64,000 nucleotides of DNA, taken from NCBI RefSeq assembly GCF_002964785.1, contig NZ_PQCC01000013.1, positions 1 through 64,000 on the forward strand, read 5' to 3'. Source of the DNA: Pseudoalteromonas sp. T1lg48 (lineage in GTDB: Bacteria > Pseudomonadota > Gammaproteobacteria > Enterobacterales > Alteromonadaceae). Made by a program: the position numbers and the translations under genes. Below the pieces are notes generated by a model. The model ran no database searches, was not told the origin of the DNA, and worked only from the letters and a program-made list of their open reading frames with translations. This document shows, piece after piece, positions 17,099-27,174 of this stretch. Positions within the stretch are counted from its first letter, which is position 1, and each line of letters starts with the position of its first letter.

Positions 17099-20000
17099 AG
17101 TTTCTTGATGTTATTGGCGCTGTCTCTGTCGACCAGCTTCACCAGGGGGTCAACCCCGGCATAGCTGGGCTTCTTGTCCACATACAGCTCCAGGGTATTT
17201 TCACCGCTGGTGAGCTGATGCTTTTGCAGATAGATCACCGCGTCCTCGGCACTCAACTTCTCCGGGTCGTCGCTAAACAAGCCAATGTCCACCAGCTGCG
17301 CCATGGGCTGCTCGGTTTCATTGCCCTTGCCATCGGCGAATGCCTTCTTAGCCGTTACCGTTAGCGTGACCTTAAACTTGCCATCGGCATCGGCCTGCTC
17401 GGCCACTTCCACCTTTTCCACGCCCAGCTCAAACAGGGTAATGCGCTTAAACTGATCATCGATAAAGGCCTGTTCCTGTTCGTCGGCATCCGCTTTGAGG
17501 TAAGACAACAAATCCAAGGTGGTCGGATAGGGATCGTCTTTATATTTAAAGGCCTGTAAAAATGCCTTCAACGCCTCATTGGTGCGCTCTACGCCGATGC
17601 GATCGGCCACGGCCATCATCACCACAGAACCTTTTAAATAATGCAGGTATTGCTGATTTTCAGAGCGATACAGCGGCATCTCCTCATGGGCTTCACGGGT
17701 TCGCCCTTGCAGGTAGCGATCCAGCTCAAACTTTAAGAACTTACGCAGCTTTTGCTCGCCATACTTTTCACGCAGCACCTGAATGGCGCTGTATTGCGAC
17801 AGGGTTTCGGAAATTACCGCCGAGCCCTGTACATTCGCGGCACCCACCTGATGACCCCACCACTGGTGCGCCACTTCGTGAGCGGTCACATAATAAGGCG
17901 CATTAATGTCATCCGGGTCGCGCAGGTCGGTAATAAAGCCGATGTTCTCCGAATAAGGCACGGTATTGGCAAAGCTTTGCGCGAACGAGCGATAGCCGGG
18001 GAACTCCAAAATACGTAACTGCTTATGCTGGTAAGGGCCAAAGGCCTGAGTAAAGTAGTCGATGGAGTCCTTGGTGGCCTGGATCATGGTATCTATATTC
18101 CAGGCATGGTCACGGTGATAGTACACCTCGATATCTATGCCCTTATACTGCTCCTTCTTCACCTCTAGCTGGGCCGACATAATGTTGTAGAAGTGCACCA
18201 TGGGTGCATCCATCTCATAACGGAAGGTACGGCGTCCACGTTCCTCGTCCACCTCTTCATGTTGCAGGTAACCGGGCGCGATGGCGAACTGATCCAGGCT
18301 CGTGCTAATGGTGGCGCTAAATTCGATAAAGCCCACACCCTGACCAAAGAAGCTTTGCTGGTAATAGCGGCTGTCTTTAAGGTCATGGGCGCGCTCCAGT
18401 TCTGGCAAGCCGCGCTTACGACGTTCGTTGCGATCGGTTAGCTGGTTATCGGTTTGATAGCCAAATACCGGGAAGAGTGCATAGTTATCGATAAAGGTGC
18501 CGTTTTCTACCAGCTGGGTATCAAAGCGACTGTCCTTAAAACCCTGATGTTCACGCACCACGGACATTTCACCCGTGCGCGTTTCACCTGGCTGTAACGG
18601 GGTATCAAACTCATACCACCACGAATATAAACCGCTTATTTCCTCACCTAAGCGCCCGCCATCGAGGCTCAGTTGCCACTGCGATGCATATCTCGGTTTA
18701 AAGACCAGGAAACGGCTGATGGACTGCTCACTGGTATTGGTAAACTCCACCTCGGCCTTGGCTACCATGCGGCGCTCATGCGGGTAAATATCCGCGGTCA
18801 CATCCACCTTGGTAATAACGGGAATGGGGGCATCCTTATACTGCACCAGCTGTTGCTCGTACTGGGCGCGCAGGTCATCTAGCTGATCTTCGGTTAGGTA
18901 ATCGTTCAACACCCGGGTGTTGTGATAAATCCAGCTGCCGCTGGCGACAAAGATCACCAGACCACAGGTCGCGACCAGCTTACCCTTACTCCCTAAGTGA
19001 TAACCCAGCAAACGCAGGCGCGATAGAAGCGTCTGCTGCGGACCACGATGCCACAGGCCATAGCCCAGAGCCGCTAGGACCAGGGTCAAGCCCAGCCAGT
19101 ATAAGTTGTACCAGTGCACTGCGGTTAAGAAGTGACCATAGGTATTCAAATCCGAGTAAGGTGCCGCTGGCGAAGAGGCAAAGCGATACATATTATGGCT
19201 AAAGCCGTAATTGCTAAGCACCATGTTCACGGCGTAATAGATGATAAACAGCAGCATACCCACGTATTTATTCGGGCTGATCACCTGGAAGAAAAACGCC
19301 AATATGGTGGTCATCACCAAAGGCACCATGGTCAGGTAACCAAGGCGGAACAAATACTGGCTCAGTTCGATATTAAACTGCCCCTTCACCAACTGATAGG
19401 TAATGGTAAAGAGCATACCGGCACCGTAGAGCAGCACCAATACCGTGGTAATAGCCAACAGCTTTGACGCCCAAAACACCAGGTTATGGGTGGGGTAAGA
19501 GTCGATAATGTCGCCGAAGTTAGAATTGCGCTCACGCCACACCACCTCGGCACTGTAATACACCAGGATGATGATCATAAACATGCCCATCACCCCCTTG
19601 ATCAGCGGGATCATCGCCTGGGTCAGCGGCCAGTTTGAGGTGCCATACCATTGACCCGGCACCAATAAGGGCGAAATCAACATAAACAGAGTCAGCGCCG
19701 CGAGAATCATAAAGGGCGCGCTAAAGACCACCTGTACTATTTCGAAACGGGTACGTAGTAAGAACTGACTTTTAGTGCTGATCTGCGCCGGGCGCACGGC
19801 AATCTTGTTGCTGAGCGCCTGCTGCGCGCGTTTAAGCATGGAAGCGGAAGCCTGCTGCGGCTTTTTATCCTTACCACCGCTCTGATAACCGCCCTTTAGG
19901 CCCATGGTGACAAAGAGCACCACGGCAACGCTTAACCAAATCAGGCGGTTATAAAGTACGTTGCCTTCCAAGGCCAAGGTTTGTGTGTCTTTCTCCGCAA

Positions 20001-20679
20001 CCGTCCAGTAGCGGGTGGCATCCATAAAGGCGCCAAAACCGAAGGGGTCGAACAGCGCCGCCCATAAGCGGAATTCCGGTTGCTCGAAAAACACCGACAC
20101 CACGTTATAACCGATAAAGAGCACCACGGCGGCGATATACACGGCCATCATGGTACGAAAACGCAGTGCCGCCACATGACAGCTTACCGCCATCACCAGG
20201 AGGGTGGGCACCGCCAGGATCACAAAGGGCTGCAGGTAATATTGCAGCTTGTTGGGGGCCAGTAACTCAGGGTCTAACCAGCCCATCAAAGAGCCGAACC
20301 AGGTACCGAGAAAGATCCCTAGCGGCACAAAGGCAAACACCAGCAAGGTGACACAAAAAGCCCCTAAGAAGCGGCCGAGATGATAACTGCGCTGGGCTAT
20401 GGGTTTGCTGTACACCAGCTCGGCCATCTGTTCGCTGTCGTTGCGTATGGTTGAGGAGGCGACAAAGTTCACTACGGCAAACAGGGCAAAGATCAGCAGC
20501 ACCACCATCATCATCAAGATGGTATAGGGACTGTTGGCGTTCACATTGCTGCCGCCTATTTGCACCTTATCGGAAACGGTGGCGAAAAACGCCAGCAAAA
20601 AGAACAACAGGCTGGACACATAGAATGATGGCTGGCGCACAAAATAGCGCAGCTCAAAGGTGAGCATTTTTAACAACAT
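17095..20679 (-). CDS. ABC-2 permease fused to an M1-family zinc aminopeptidase domain
   Basis: The 1194-residue protein has two parts. Residues 1 to about 600 hold two sets of hydrophobic helices of the ABC-2 permease type (MLTFELRYFVRQPSFYVSSLLFFLLAFF at the start). From about 620 onwards comes a beta-rich M1 peptidase region with the zinc motif HEVAHQWWGHQ at about residue 935 and the third ligand in VISETLSQYS. In place of the GAMEN motif it has YSENIGF. It is in an operon with the ATPase at 20689-21573, nine bp upstream. The peptidase part probably lies on the periplasmic side, inferred from topology. Its stop overlaps the convergent gene by 4 bp. Confidence 0.88.
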   Translation of the reverse strand: MLLKMLTFELRYFVRQPSFYVSSLLFFLLAFFATVSDKVQIGGSNVNANSPYTILMMMVVLLIFALFAVVNFVASSTIRNDSEQMAELVYSKPIAQRSYHLGRFLGAFCVTLLVFAFVPLGIFLGTWFGSLMGWLDPELLAPNKLQYYLQPFVILAVPTLLVMAVSCHVAALRFRTMMAVYIAAVVLFIGYNVVSVFFEQPEFRLWAALFDPFGFGAFMDATRYWTVAEKDTQTLALEGNVLYNRLIWLSVAVVLFVTMGLKGGYQSGGKDKKPQQASASMLKRAQQALSNKIAVRPAQISTKSQFLLRTRFEIVQVVFSAPFMILAALTLFMLISPLLVPGQWYGTSNWPLTQAMIPLIKGVMGMFMIIILVYYSAEVVWRERNSNFGDIIDSYPTHNLVFWASKLLAITTVLVLLYGAGMLFTITYQLVKGQFNIELSQYLFRLGYLTMVPLVMTTILAFFFQVISPNKYVGMLLFIIYYAVNMVLSNYGFSHNMYRFASSPAAPYSDLNTYGHFLTAVHWYNLYWLGLTLVLAALGYGLWHRGPQQTLLSRLRLLGYHLGSKGKLVATCGLVIFVASGSWIYHNTRVLNDYLTEDQLDDLRAQYEQQLVQYKDAPIPVITKVDVTADIYPHERRMVAKAEVEFTNTSEQSISRFLVFKPRYASQWQLSLDGGRLGEEISGLYSWWYEFDTPLQPGETRTGEMSVVREHQGFKDSRFDTQLVENGTFIDNYALFPVFGYQTDNQLTDRNERRKRGLPELERAHDLKDSRYYQQSFFGQGVGFIEFSATISTSLDQFAIAPGYLQHEEVDEERGRRTFRYEMDAPMVHFYNIMSAQLEVKKEQYKGIDIEVYYHRDHAWNIDTMIQATKDSIDYFTQAFGPYQHKQLRILEFPGYRSFAQSFANTVPYSENIGFITDLRDPDDINAPYYVTAHEVAHQWWGHQVGAANVQGSAVISETLSQYSAIQVLREKYGEQKLRKFLKFELDRYLQGRTREAHEEMPLYRSENQQYLHYLKGSVVMMAVADRIGVERTNEALKAFLQAFKYKDDPYPTTLDLLSYLKADADEQEQAFIDDQFKRITLFELGVEKVEVAEQADADGKFKVTLTVTAKKAFADGKGNETEQPMAQLVDIGLFSDDPEKLSAEDAVIYLQKHQLTSGENTLELYVDKKPSYAGVDPLVKLVDRDSANNIKKL

Positions 20680-20688
20680 AACCCCTCC

Positions 20689-21573
20689 TTAGGCCGATGC
20701 TGCCAGGCGTTGCTGATGTAAGGTCGAGAAGTACACGTCTTCCAGGTTACTGGCCACGGTCTCAAAGCCTTCCGGGGCCTGCTCGGCAAACACATGCAAA
20801 ATGGTGTTACCGGCAAACAGGCGCTTGGAAATAACCGGCAGGTTCTGCTCGAGCTCTTGCGCTTCTTGCTGGGTGACCACTTCTTTACGCCAGATACGGC
20901 CATTAAGCTGTTGCGTCAGATCGATGGGGTTGCCCTTAAGCAGGATTTCGCCACCGGCCAGTACCGCCATATTCGGGCACAGCTCACTGACATCATCAAC
21001 GATATGGGTAGAGAGGATCACCACCTTTTGCTCGCCCAGGCTCACCAAGAGGTTATGGAAGCGGTTACGCTCCTCCGGGTCAAGCCCGGCGGTGGGTTCA
21101 TCGACGATGAGCAGATCCGGGTCGCCAAGCAAGGCCTGGGCAATGCCAAAGCGCTGGCGCATACCGCCGGAAAAGCCGCTGACAGACTTAGACTTATGCT
21201 GATACAGGTTGGTATGGGCGAGCAGACCTTCCACCACCTCTTTACGCTCCTTGGCCTGATCTAAGCCTTTGAGAATGGCTAGGTGATCGAGCAGCTCATA
21301 GGCGCTAATACGTGGGTACACACCAAAATCCTGGGGCAGATAACCCAAACGGCGACGAATTTCCTGGGGCTGATTAAGCACGTCGATACCATCGAAGATG
21401 ATGCTGCCGCTGTCGGCGCTTTGCAATGTCGCAATGGTTCGCATTAGTGACGATTTACCCGCGCCATTGGGGCCTAAAAGACCGAACATGCCCTTGGGAA
21501 TATCTAAGTCCACTCCCTTTAAAGCCTGTACACCATTGCTGTAGGTTTTGGTAAGACCTTGAATTGTTAGCAC
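20689..21573 (-). CDS. ABC transporter ATP-binding protein
   Basis: The 294-residue ATPase has Walker A (LLGPNGAGKSSLM), a Q-loop (YLPQDFGVYP), the signature GFSGGMRQRFGIAQ and Walker B (LLIVDEPTAGLDPEE). The H-loop is in ILSTHIVDD. The type is the CcmA/NatA-like partner of ABC-2 permeases. It precedes and presumably energises the permease-peptidase fusion. The transported substrate cannot be told from sequence. Confidence 0.93.
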   Translation of the reverse strand: MLTIQGLTKTYSNGVQALKGVDLDIPKGMFGLLGPNGAGKSSLMRTIATLQSADSGSIIFDGIDVLNQPQEIRRRLGYLPQDFGVYPRISAYELLDHLAILKGLDQAKERKEVVEGLLAHTNLYQHKSKSVSGFSGGMRQRFGIAQALLGDPDLLIVDEPTAGLDPEERNRFHNLLVSLGEQKVVILSTHIVDDVSELCPNMAVLAGGEILLKGNPIDLTQQLNGRIWRKEVVTQQEAQELEQNLPVISKRLFAGNTILHVFAEQAPEGFETVASNLEDVYFSTLHQQRLAASA

Positions 21574-21743
21574 CTGATTGTCCTTAAATTAGCTTTATAA
21601 TTATCAACCTAAAGTTATATCACAGGGCCAATTAGGTACAAAGGTGAAGTAAATATTAATAATGTAAACAATTATGACAAACACACTTGCCGCCACTTTT
21701 TTAAATCGGTATAAAAAATAATTACTTATTTAAAGGAGCGCCC

Positions 21744-22421
21744 ATGCAACCCCATGAACATCGGCTCTTAACCGACTTTATTGAGTTTCCTGAAACTGAA
21801 ATGCAGGCCCGTGCCGACGAATTTCTGGCAACCTCAAAACGCCGCCACAGTATTCGCAGCTTCAGTGACCGCCCGGTGGCCAAAGAGCTAATCGCCACCT
21901 GCATCAAAGCCGCGGGGACCGCGCCCAGCGGTGCCAATCACCAACCCTGGCACTTCGTTGCCATTGAGTCGGCGCAGATCAAAAAGCAGATCCGCGAACA
22001 AGCCGAGCAATTGGAACGTTCTTTCTACGAAGGCAGGGCCGGCCAGGAGTGGCTTGATGCCCTCAAACCATTGGGAACGGATTCACAAAAGCCCTATCTA
22101 GAACATGCACCCTGGCTGATTGCGGTATTCAGTCAAAAGAAAGGCGGGATACACAGCGAAGACAAGGGCACCAACTACTATGTGCACGAATCGGTAGGCC
22201 TAGCCACCGGCTTTTTAATTCAGGCCTTACATCGAAGCGGACTTGCCACCCTCACCCATACGCCCAAGCCCATGAGCTTTCTTACCGATATTTGCGGACG
22301 CGATAGAGACAATGAACGCCCCTACATGCTGATTATTGCCGGCTACCCGGGCGAGGATGCGACCATTCCTGAACATGCGTTGCAGAAAAAGTCGCTCGAC
22401 GAAATAGCTACGTTTTTATAG
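21744..22421 (+). CDS. Nitroreductase family flavoprotein
   Basis: The 225-residue FMN-dependent reductase starts after a strong ribosome-binding site (AAAGGAGCG, spacing about 6). Family features are RRHSIRSFSDRPV (FMN phosphate contact), AAGTAPSGANHQPWHFVAI and the C-terminal MLIIAGYPGEDA. The pattern SGANHQPWHF with a KGTNYYVHESVGLATGF lid region resembles the iodotyrosine-deiodinase/BluB-like branch more than classical NfsB. The substrate is unknown. It is divergent from the ABC operon and its last 6 bp overlap the convergent adaptor gene. Confidence 0.87.
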   Translation: MQPHEHRLLTDFIEFPETEMQARADEFLATSKRRHSIRSFSDRPVAKELIATCIKAAGTAPSGANHQPWHFVAIESAQIKKQIREQAEQLERSFYEGRAGQEWLDALKPLGTDSQKPYLEHAPWLIAVFSQKKGGIHSEDKGTNYYVHESVGLATGFLIQALHRSGLATLTHTPKPMSFLTDICGRDRDNERPYMLIIAGYPGEDATIPEHALQKKSLDEIATFL

Positions 22422-23471
22422 CTGGTTGGGCTGTGCCTCCACGGCGATTTCATCGCCGGGGCGCAGGCCGCTGAGAACCTCAACCTGATCGCCAATCACT
22501 CGTCCAAGGCGCACATAGCGACGTACCAGCTGCTGATTCTCCACCACTAAGACCATATCGAGCTGGCCGTAGCTGTGCACCCACTGCGGCGAGATCATCA
22601 CCGCCTCATGCTGAGGCAAAGGCAACTGTAGCTGGGCATAAAGACCGGGCAGCAACTGCGCATTTTTAGGGGCCGCCATGCGCACCAGCAGCGAGCGCGA
22701 GGCGCTGTCGGCGGCGGGCACGATTTCCACCAGCTCTGTGGCCTCGCTGACACCCAACGCCGGGACCTCCACCTGACGCATATCGCCCAAGCGCAGATTG
22801 ACCGCCTGGCGCTCACGCACCGCAAATTCCAGCTGGAGTTGCTGCGGATTATAGATGGCCAGCAAATCGCGCCCCGGTGTGGCGGTGTCGCCCGGCTCGG
22901 CAAAGCGCTCTACCACGCGCCCGGAAATGGGCGCGGTAATGGTGGCATAACTCAGGGCTACTTGTGCCTGTTGCTGGCGCTGCCTCGCCTGCTGCAAGCT
23001 GGCGGATAAATTATCATGATTGGCGGTGGCCGCATCGATATCACTTTGCGCAATGAGCCCCTGGGCAAAAAGCTCCTTGGCACGCTGCAATTGCTTTTGC
23101 GCCTGGGTAAACGACGCCTGCAGCGCCTGCACCTGAGCCTTAGCCTGTTGCAACTGAGTGGTCAGTTCTTGTTCGTCGAGACGGATCAATACCTGGCCCT
23201 GCTCCACCATATCGCCGGCACGCACGGTAATTTGCTCAATTTGTGCCATTACCCGTGCCGCCACCTTGGTATTTTGCTGGGCAATCACCTGCCCGGGTAC
23301 GGCCTCATAAGCGACCACCGACTCACTGCCAACGCGCTGGGTTGGCCCGCTATAGGGCGCGGGCGCCTGTTTTGTTCCCGGCGCCAGATGTTGATCCAGC
23401 ACCCCGGAAAACCAAATAATCGCAGCGACTAAGAAGCCGACCACAAGGACAATCACTAACTTAGGTTGCAT
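22416..23471 (-). CDS. RND efflux periplasmic adaptor (membrane fusion protein)
   Basis: From the ATG at 23471 (GAGGAA 7-8 nt upstream) the product is 351 residues. TTG at 23492 or ATG at 23486 would give slightly longer forms. It has an N-terminal membrane anchor (VIVLVVGFLVAAIIWFSG) and a lipoyl half-motif (VAARVMAQIEQITVRAGDMVEQGQ). An alpha-helical hairpin about 95-165 is rich in Gln and Ala, and the second lipoyl half is YATITAPISGRVVERFAEPGD. The start overlaps the end of the RND permease gene by 11 bp, so the two are translationally coupled. Confidence 0.92.
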   Translation of the reverse strand: MQPKLVIVLVVGFLVAAIIWFSGVLDQHLAPGTKQAPAPYSGPTQRVGSESVVAYEAVPGQVIAQQNTKVAARVMAQIEQITVRAGDMVEQGQVLIRLDEQELTTQLQQAKAQVQALQASFTQAQKQLQRAKELFAQGLIAQSDIDAATANHDNLSASLQQARQRQQQAQVALSYATITAPISGRVVERFAEPGDTATPGRDLLAIYNPQQLQLEFAVRERQAVNLRLGDMRQVEVPALGVSEATELVEIVPAADSASRSLLVRMAAPKNAQLLPGLYAQLQLPLPQHEAVMISPQWVHSYGQLDMVLVVENQQLVRRYVRLGRVIGDQVEVLSGLRPGDEIAVEAQPNQL

Positions 23472-26400
23472 GCGTGTGTTCCTCATCAGCAAAAACCAGG
23501 TAGTACACTAGTGGCACCACCAATAAGGTAAATAGAGTGGAGGCAATAATGCCGAAAATAATGGCAATGGCGAGACCGCTGAACACAGGGTCAAACACAA
23601 TCACTATGTTGCCCAACAAGGTGGTACCCGCGGTCAACAACACCGGACGCATACGCACTCGTCCAGCGGTCACCAATGCCTCCTTAATGGCCATGCCCTG
23701 GGCCCGAGCCTGGTTAATAAACTCAACCAAAATGAGCGAGTTACGCACCACTATGCCGGCCAGGGCTATCATTCCTATCATGGCCGTGGCTGTGAATAAA
23801 ACCGGCTCCGGCGCACCGGCAACCTGGCGCTCGCCAAACTGATTCAGCAGCCAGAAGCCGGGCATAATGCCGATCACGGTCAAGGGAATGGCCGACATGA
23901 TGATCAGGGACAAACTCATGGAGCGGGTTTGCACACGCAAGAGCACCAAAATGGCCGCAAGGGCAAAGGCAAAGGCAATGCCCATATCGCGAAAGACATC
24001 TATGGTAATTCGCCACTCGCCTTCCCCGCTAAAGGAGAGATCCACGCCCGGGGGCAACTGCCAGGATGCGGTACCTCCGGGGCTAAAGAAACTACGTTGC
24101 TGCCAAGGTACTGTGTCCACGTCTTCGCTGCCCTGATCGGCACTTAAGTCGGCGATCACTTCCGCCGGGGTTCGCCCGTTGAGCTCGGCGGTGACATAGA
24201 TCACCCGGTTTAAATCCTTGCGCATTATCGCCTGCGGGCGCGGTTGCAGCTGAAACTCACCGACCTCGGATAAAGGCACCAGGGGTTGCGGTGCACTCAC
24301 CAGGCCGAGATCATTACTGGTCTGGCTAATTTGCCTTTGCCCCTTCACCTGCAAGGCCAGTAAATGAGCCTGGTCGCGCTGGGCATAGGGAAGCGAGACG
24401 CGAATGGGCAACATTTTTGCTTCTTCGGTCACATACAGGGCACCTACCTCCTTGCCCTGCACCGCCACCGTTAAGGCATCGACCACATCGGTTGTACTCA
24501 AGGCCGACAGCGCCGCCTTGGTTTTGTCGGTGACAAAACGCAGCTGTTGCTGCTGACGCTCCAAGGTGCTATCCACCTCCACCACATGGGGTTCCTGGCG
24601 CAAACGCTGAGCTATTAACTCGGCGCCAAGACGATGCTGGTGCTCGGTGACAAAAGGCTCGGCATAAACTTCGGCGACCAGGGTGCTGAGTACAGGCGGC
24701 CCGGGCGGCACTTCAATCACCTTGATACTGACGCCGTTATTGGCCAATGGCGCCAATTGCTGGCGCAAACGTAACACCACCGCATGGGACTGATGCTGAC
24801 GTTCGGTTTTGTCGCGCAACAGGATGCGTAACTCTCCCAGGTGTTCACCATCACGGCGATAATAACCGCGCACCATGCCATTAAAGTCCATGCTTGATGG
24901 CTGACCGGCGTAAGCGGCTATGGTTTGCACCTCGTTCAACTGCCAGCTCAGCGCCTGAACCTTGCTCAGCAGCGCCGCGGTATCCTCCAGCGACGTGCCC
25001 TCGGGCATATCCACTAATACCTGTACTTCGCTCTTATTGTCGTAGGGCAATAGTTTTAACGGCACCGCACGTAGCAGTGGCAAACAGGCGCTGAGCACAA
25101 ACAAGACCAGTACCACCAGCAGCATGATCTTGGCACGACTGCGGCGCAGTAAAAAGTAGTCCAGCATCCGGGTATAGAGATTGGCGGCCTGAGCTTGTTC
25201 GGTCTCCTCATCGCCCTTGGGTTTCAGGATTTTCATCGCCAGCCAGGGGGTCACAAAAAACGCCACCAGGGTAGAAAGTGCCACGCTTATTGGCACGTTA
25301 AAGGCCATGGGCGCCATATAGGGCCCCATCATCCCGGTAATAAAGGCGAGTGGGAAAAAGGCCACCATAATGGTCAGGGTCGACATCAACAAGGGCGTGC
25401 GAATCTCCGCCATGGCCGCGACGATCCTATCCTGCACACTGCCTTGATGGCTAAAGAAGCGGCTGATGTTATCGATACCGGTGATCGGATCATCCACCAA
25501 CAAGCCCAACGCCAAGATCAAGGCAAACAGGGTCACTCGGTTAATGGTGTAGCCAAAGGCCCAGTCAAAACTCAGGGTCAGGCCGTAACAAATGGGCAGG
25601 GCCAAGGCGATCACTATGGCCGGACGCCAACCCAGGAATACACCAATAAAGAGCACGACCGTGACTATGGCAAATACCAGACTGGCCCCCAGGTTATTCA
25701 CCTTTTCATTGGCGGTTTGGCCATAGTCTCGCAGCGTTACCACCTTGACCTCGAGGGGCAAGAGTTCATCTTGCAACTGCTGCATTAGCTCATGAACATC
25801 GCGGGCCACCGCCACGGCATTGGCACCGGCCTGTTTGGCCACGCTTAGGGTGACCATGGGTAACTGGGGCTGGCCATCCTGGGTTTGCAGCCATTGATAA
25901 TGCTGTGCCTCACCAGGCCCATCAATTATGCTGGCAACGCTATCAAGGCGCACCGCCTGACCATTGACCACGTTCACCACCAGGGATTCAAGCTGCTCCA
26001 GTGAGCGCAAGGCATCGCCCCCTTGCACTTGCAGGCGCCAATGACCTTGAGCGTCCTTGACCGTGCCCACGTCCCGTAATTGATTGGCAACGCTCAAGGC
26101 ATAAAGTACATCCGAAATCGTTGTTTTGTGGGCATTCAGGGCAGCGCTGTCGAGATAGATATTGGCGGTGCGGGTACGCCCGGTGATCACCTTAACTTCA
26201 CTGGTGTCTTCGAGCCGCTGTAATCGCGTGGCCAGTTCTTGCGCCATGCGGGTCAGTTGATAATCGTCGTATAGCTGCGGCGCTGTGCTGTATAGCCCCA
26301 GCATGACGATGGCCACGTCATCCACTTCTATGGGTTTAATTTGCCACTGACGTACCACCGCCGGCATGGTGTCCTGATAGGCATAGAGCTTGGCATAGGT

Positions 26401-26730
26401 GTCGATCAGAGCCTGTTCGCGGGAATGCCCCACCTCGAAACGTAAGGTGCTGACCAGGCCGCCATTTTGGGTGGCCGAATAGATATGCTTGACGCCCTTG
26501 ATCTGCGCCAGCAGCTTTTCCAGCTCCACGGTGACCAGGCGTTCGACCTCGGGCGCCTCGATATTGCTGACATCAACCAGGATATCAAACATGGGTACGA
26601 CAATTTGCGGCTCTTCTTCGCGGGGCGTTTGCTGCAGCGCGAAGGCGCCGGCCACCAAGGCGATAATAAAGATAAACAGCGGCAAAGGCCCACCCAGACT
26701 GGCCCTCACGCCCCGATCTAACCAACGCAT
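23461..26730 (-). CDS. RND-family efflux permease
   Basis: The 1089-residue inner-membrane proton antiporter has twelve predicted transmembrane segments in two halves with large periplasmic loops after TM1 and TM7. The TM4 proton-relay acids are seen in LGLLVDDPITGIDN, and the second-half conserved segment is GMIALAGIVVRNSLILVEFI. It belongs to the AcrB/CzcA superfamily, but the precise substrate class cannot be read off. It follows the regulator gene by 3 bp and precedes its adaptor. The outer-membrane channel is not encoded here. Confidence 0.93.
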   Translation of the reverse strand: MRWLDRGVRASLGGPLPLFIFIIALVAGAFALQQTPREEEPQIVVPMFDILVDVSNIEAPEVERLVTVELEKLLAQIKGVKHIYSATQNGGLVSTLRFEVGHSREQALIDTYAKLYAYQDTMPAVVRQWQIKPIEVDDVAIVMLGLYSTAPQLYDDYQLTRMAQELATRLQRLEDTSEVKVITGRTRTANIYLDSAALNAHKTTISDVLYALSVANQLRDVGTVKDAQGHWRLQVQGGDALRSLEQLESLVVNVVNGQAVRLDSVASIIDGPGEAQHYQWLQTQDGQPQLPMVTLSVAKQAGANAVAVARDVHELMQQLQDELLPLEVKVVTLRDYGQTANEKVNNLGASLVFAIVTVVLFIGVFLGWRPAIVIALALPICYGLTLSFDWAFGYTINRVTLFALILALGLLVDDPITGIDNISRFFSHQGSVQDRIVAAMAEIRTPLLMSTLTIMVAFFPLAFITGMMGPYMAPMAFNVPISVALSTLVAFFVTPWLAMKILKPKGDEETEQAQAANLYTRMLDYFLLRRSRAKIMLLVVLVLFVLSACLPLLRAVPLKLLPYDNKSEVQVLVDMPEGTSLEDTAALLSKVQALSWQLNEVQTIAAYAGQPSSMDFNGMVRGYYRRDGEHLGELRILLRDKTERQHQSHAVVLRLRQQLAPLANNGVSIKVIEVPPGPPVLSTLVAEVYAEPFVTEHQHRLGAELIAQRLRQEPHVVEVDSTLERQQQQLRFVTDKTKAALSALSTTDVVDALTVAVQGKEVGALYVTEEAKMLPIRVSLPYAQRDQAHLLALQVKGQRQISQTSNDLGLVSAPQPLVPLSEVGEFQLQPRPQAIMRKDLNRVIYVTAELNGRTPAEVIADLSADQGSEDVDTVPWQQRSFFSPGGTASWQLPPGVDLSFSGEGEWRITIDVFRDMGIAFAFALAAILVLLRVQTRSMSLSLIIMSAIPLTVIGIMPGFWLLNQFGERQVAGAPEPVLFTATAMIGMIALAGIVVRNSLILVEFINQARAQGMAIKEALVTAGRVRMRPVLLTAGTTLLGNIVIVFDPVFSGLAIAIIFGIIASTLFTLLVVPLVYYLVFADEEHTHAT

Positions 26731-26733
26731 GGC

Positions 26734-27030
26734 CTACTCCTCACAAAAGAGCGTGTACAAGGTATTAAGCACGGCTCGTACCTGGTCGTTGCATAAGCGG
26801 TAGTAAATGGTCTGGCTCTCGCGTCGAGTGCTGACAATGTGCTCCTGCCTCAATACCGCCAAGTGCTGCGACAAGGCCGACTGGCTTAAGGGCACGCTTT
26901 CATTAAGCTGGGAGACGCTGAGCTCGCCTTGTTGCAGGCAGCAAAGGATCATCAGCCGATTTTTGTTGGCCAGCAGTTTTAATAAGGCTTGCGCCTGCTC
27001 GGCATTGTCCGCCATTTTCATCAGGTCCAC
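26734..27030 (-). CDS. ArsR-family repressor, SqrR/BigR persulfide-sensor type
   Basis: The 98-residue winged-helix regulator has its recognition helix in LSQSALSQHLAVLRQ. Cysteines at positions 30 (RLMILCC) and 96 (LYTLFCEE) are 66 residues apart, the same spacing as the reactive pair Cys41/Cys107 of SqrR and Cys42/Cys108 of BigR. Those sense persulfides by forming an intramolecular polysulfide link. An additional Cys31 is adjacent. The start is GTG at 27030 (GGGGA 6 nt upstream); ATG at 27021 or 27015 is possible. It is 3 bp ahead of the RND operon and divergent from a DUF2892/rhodanese pair. Confidence 0.88.
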   Translation of the reverse strand: MDLMKMADNAEQAQALLKLLANKNRLMILCCLQQGELSVSQLNESVPLSQSALSQHLAVLRQEHIVSTRRESQTIYYRLCNDQVRAVLNTLYTLFCEE

Positions 27031-27087
27031 TGAATATCCCCGGTTATAGCTAGAGAGTTTTAGTATAGGAAACTAGTATAGAAGCTC

Positions 27088-27107
27088 ATATTAGCAAAGT
27101 CTAATAT
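27088..27107. promoter_or_regulatory. Operator 1 of the ArsR-type repressor (candidate)
   Basis: ATATTAG-CAAAGT-CTAATAT is a perfect 7-bp dyad with a 6-bp spacer in the divergent region between the repressor and the DUF2892 gene. It is a suitable site for a dimeric winged-helix repressor. Confidence 0.7.
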
Positions 27108-27113
27108 TAACCA

Positions 27114-27141
27114 TTGCTAATTTAGGTTTTTCTAATATAAT
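27114..27141 (+). promoter_or_regulatory. Promoter of the DUF2892-rhodanese pair overlapped by operator 2
   Basis: TTGCTA (27114-27119) and TATAAT (27136-27141) with 16 bp between form a sigma-70 promoter. The spacer and -10 are covered by AATTTAG-GTTTTT-CTAATAT (27119-27138), a second copy of the operator dyad with the same 6-bp spacer. The two operator centres are 31 bp apart, about three helical turns, so they lie on the same face of the DNA. Confidence 0.65.
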
Positions 27142-27174
27142 TGAATTGTACAAATTACCTTCAAGGGGCTTGCC

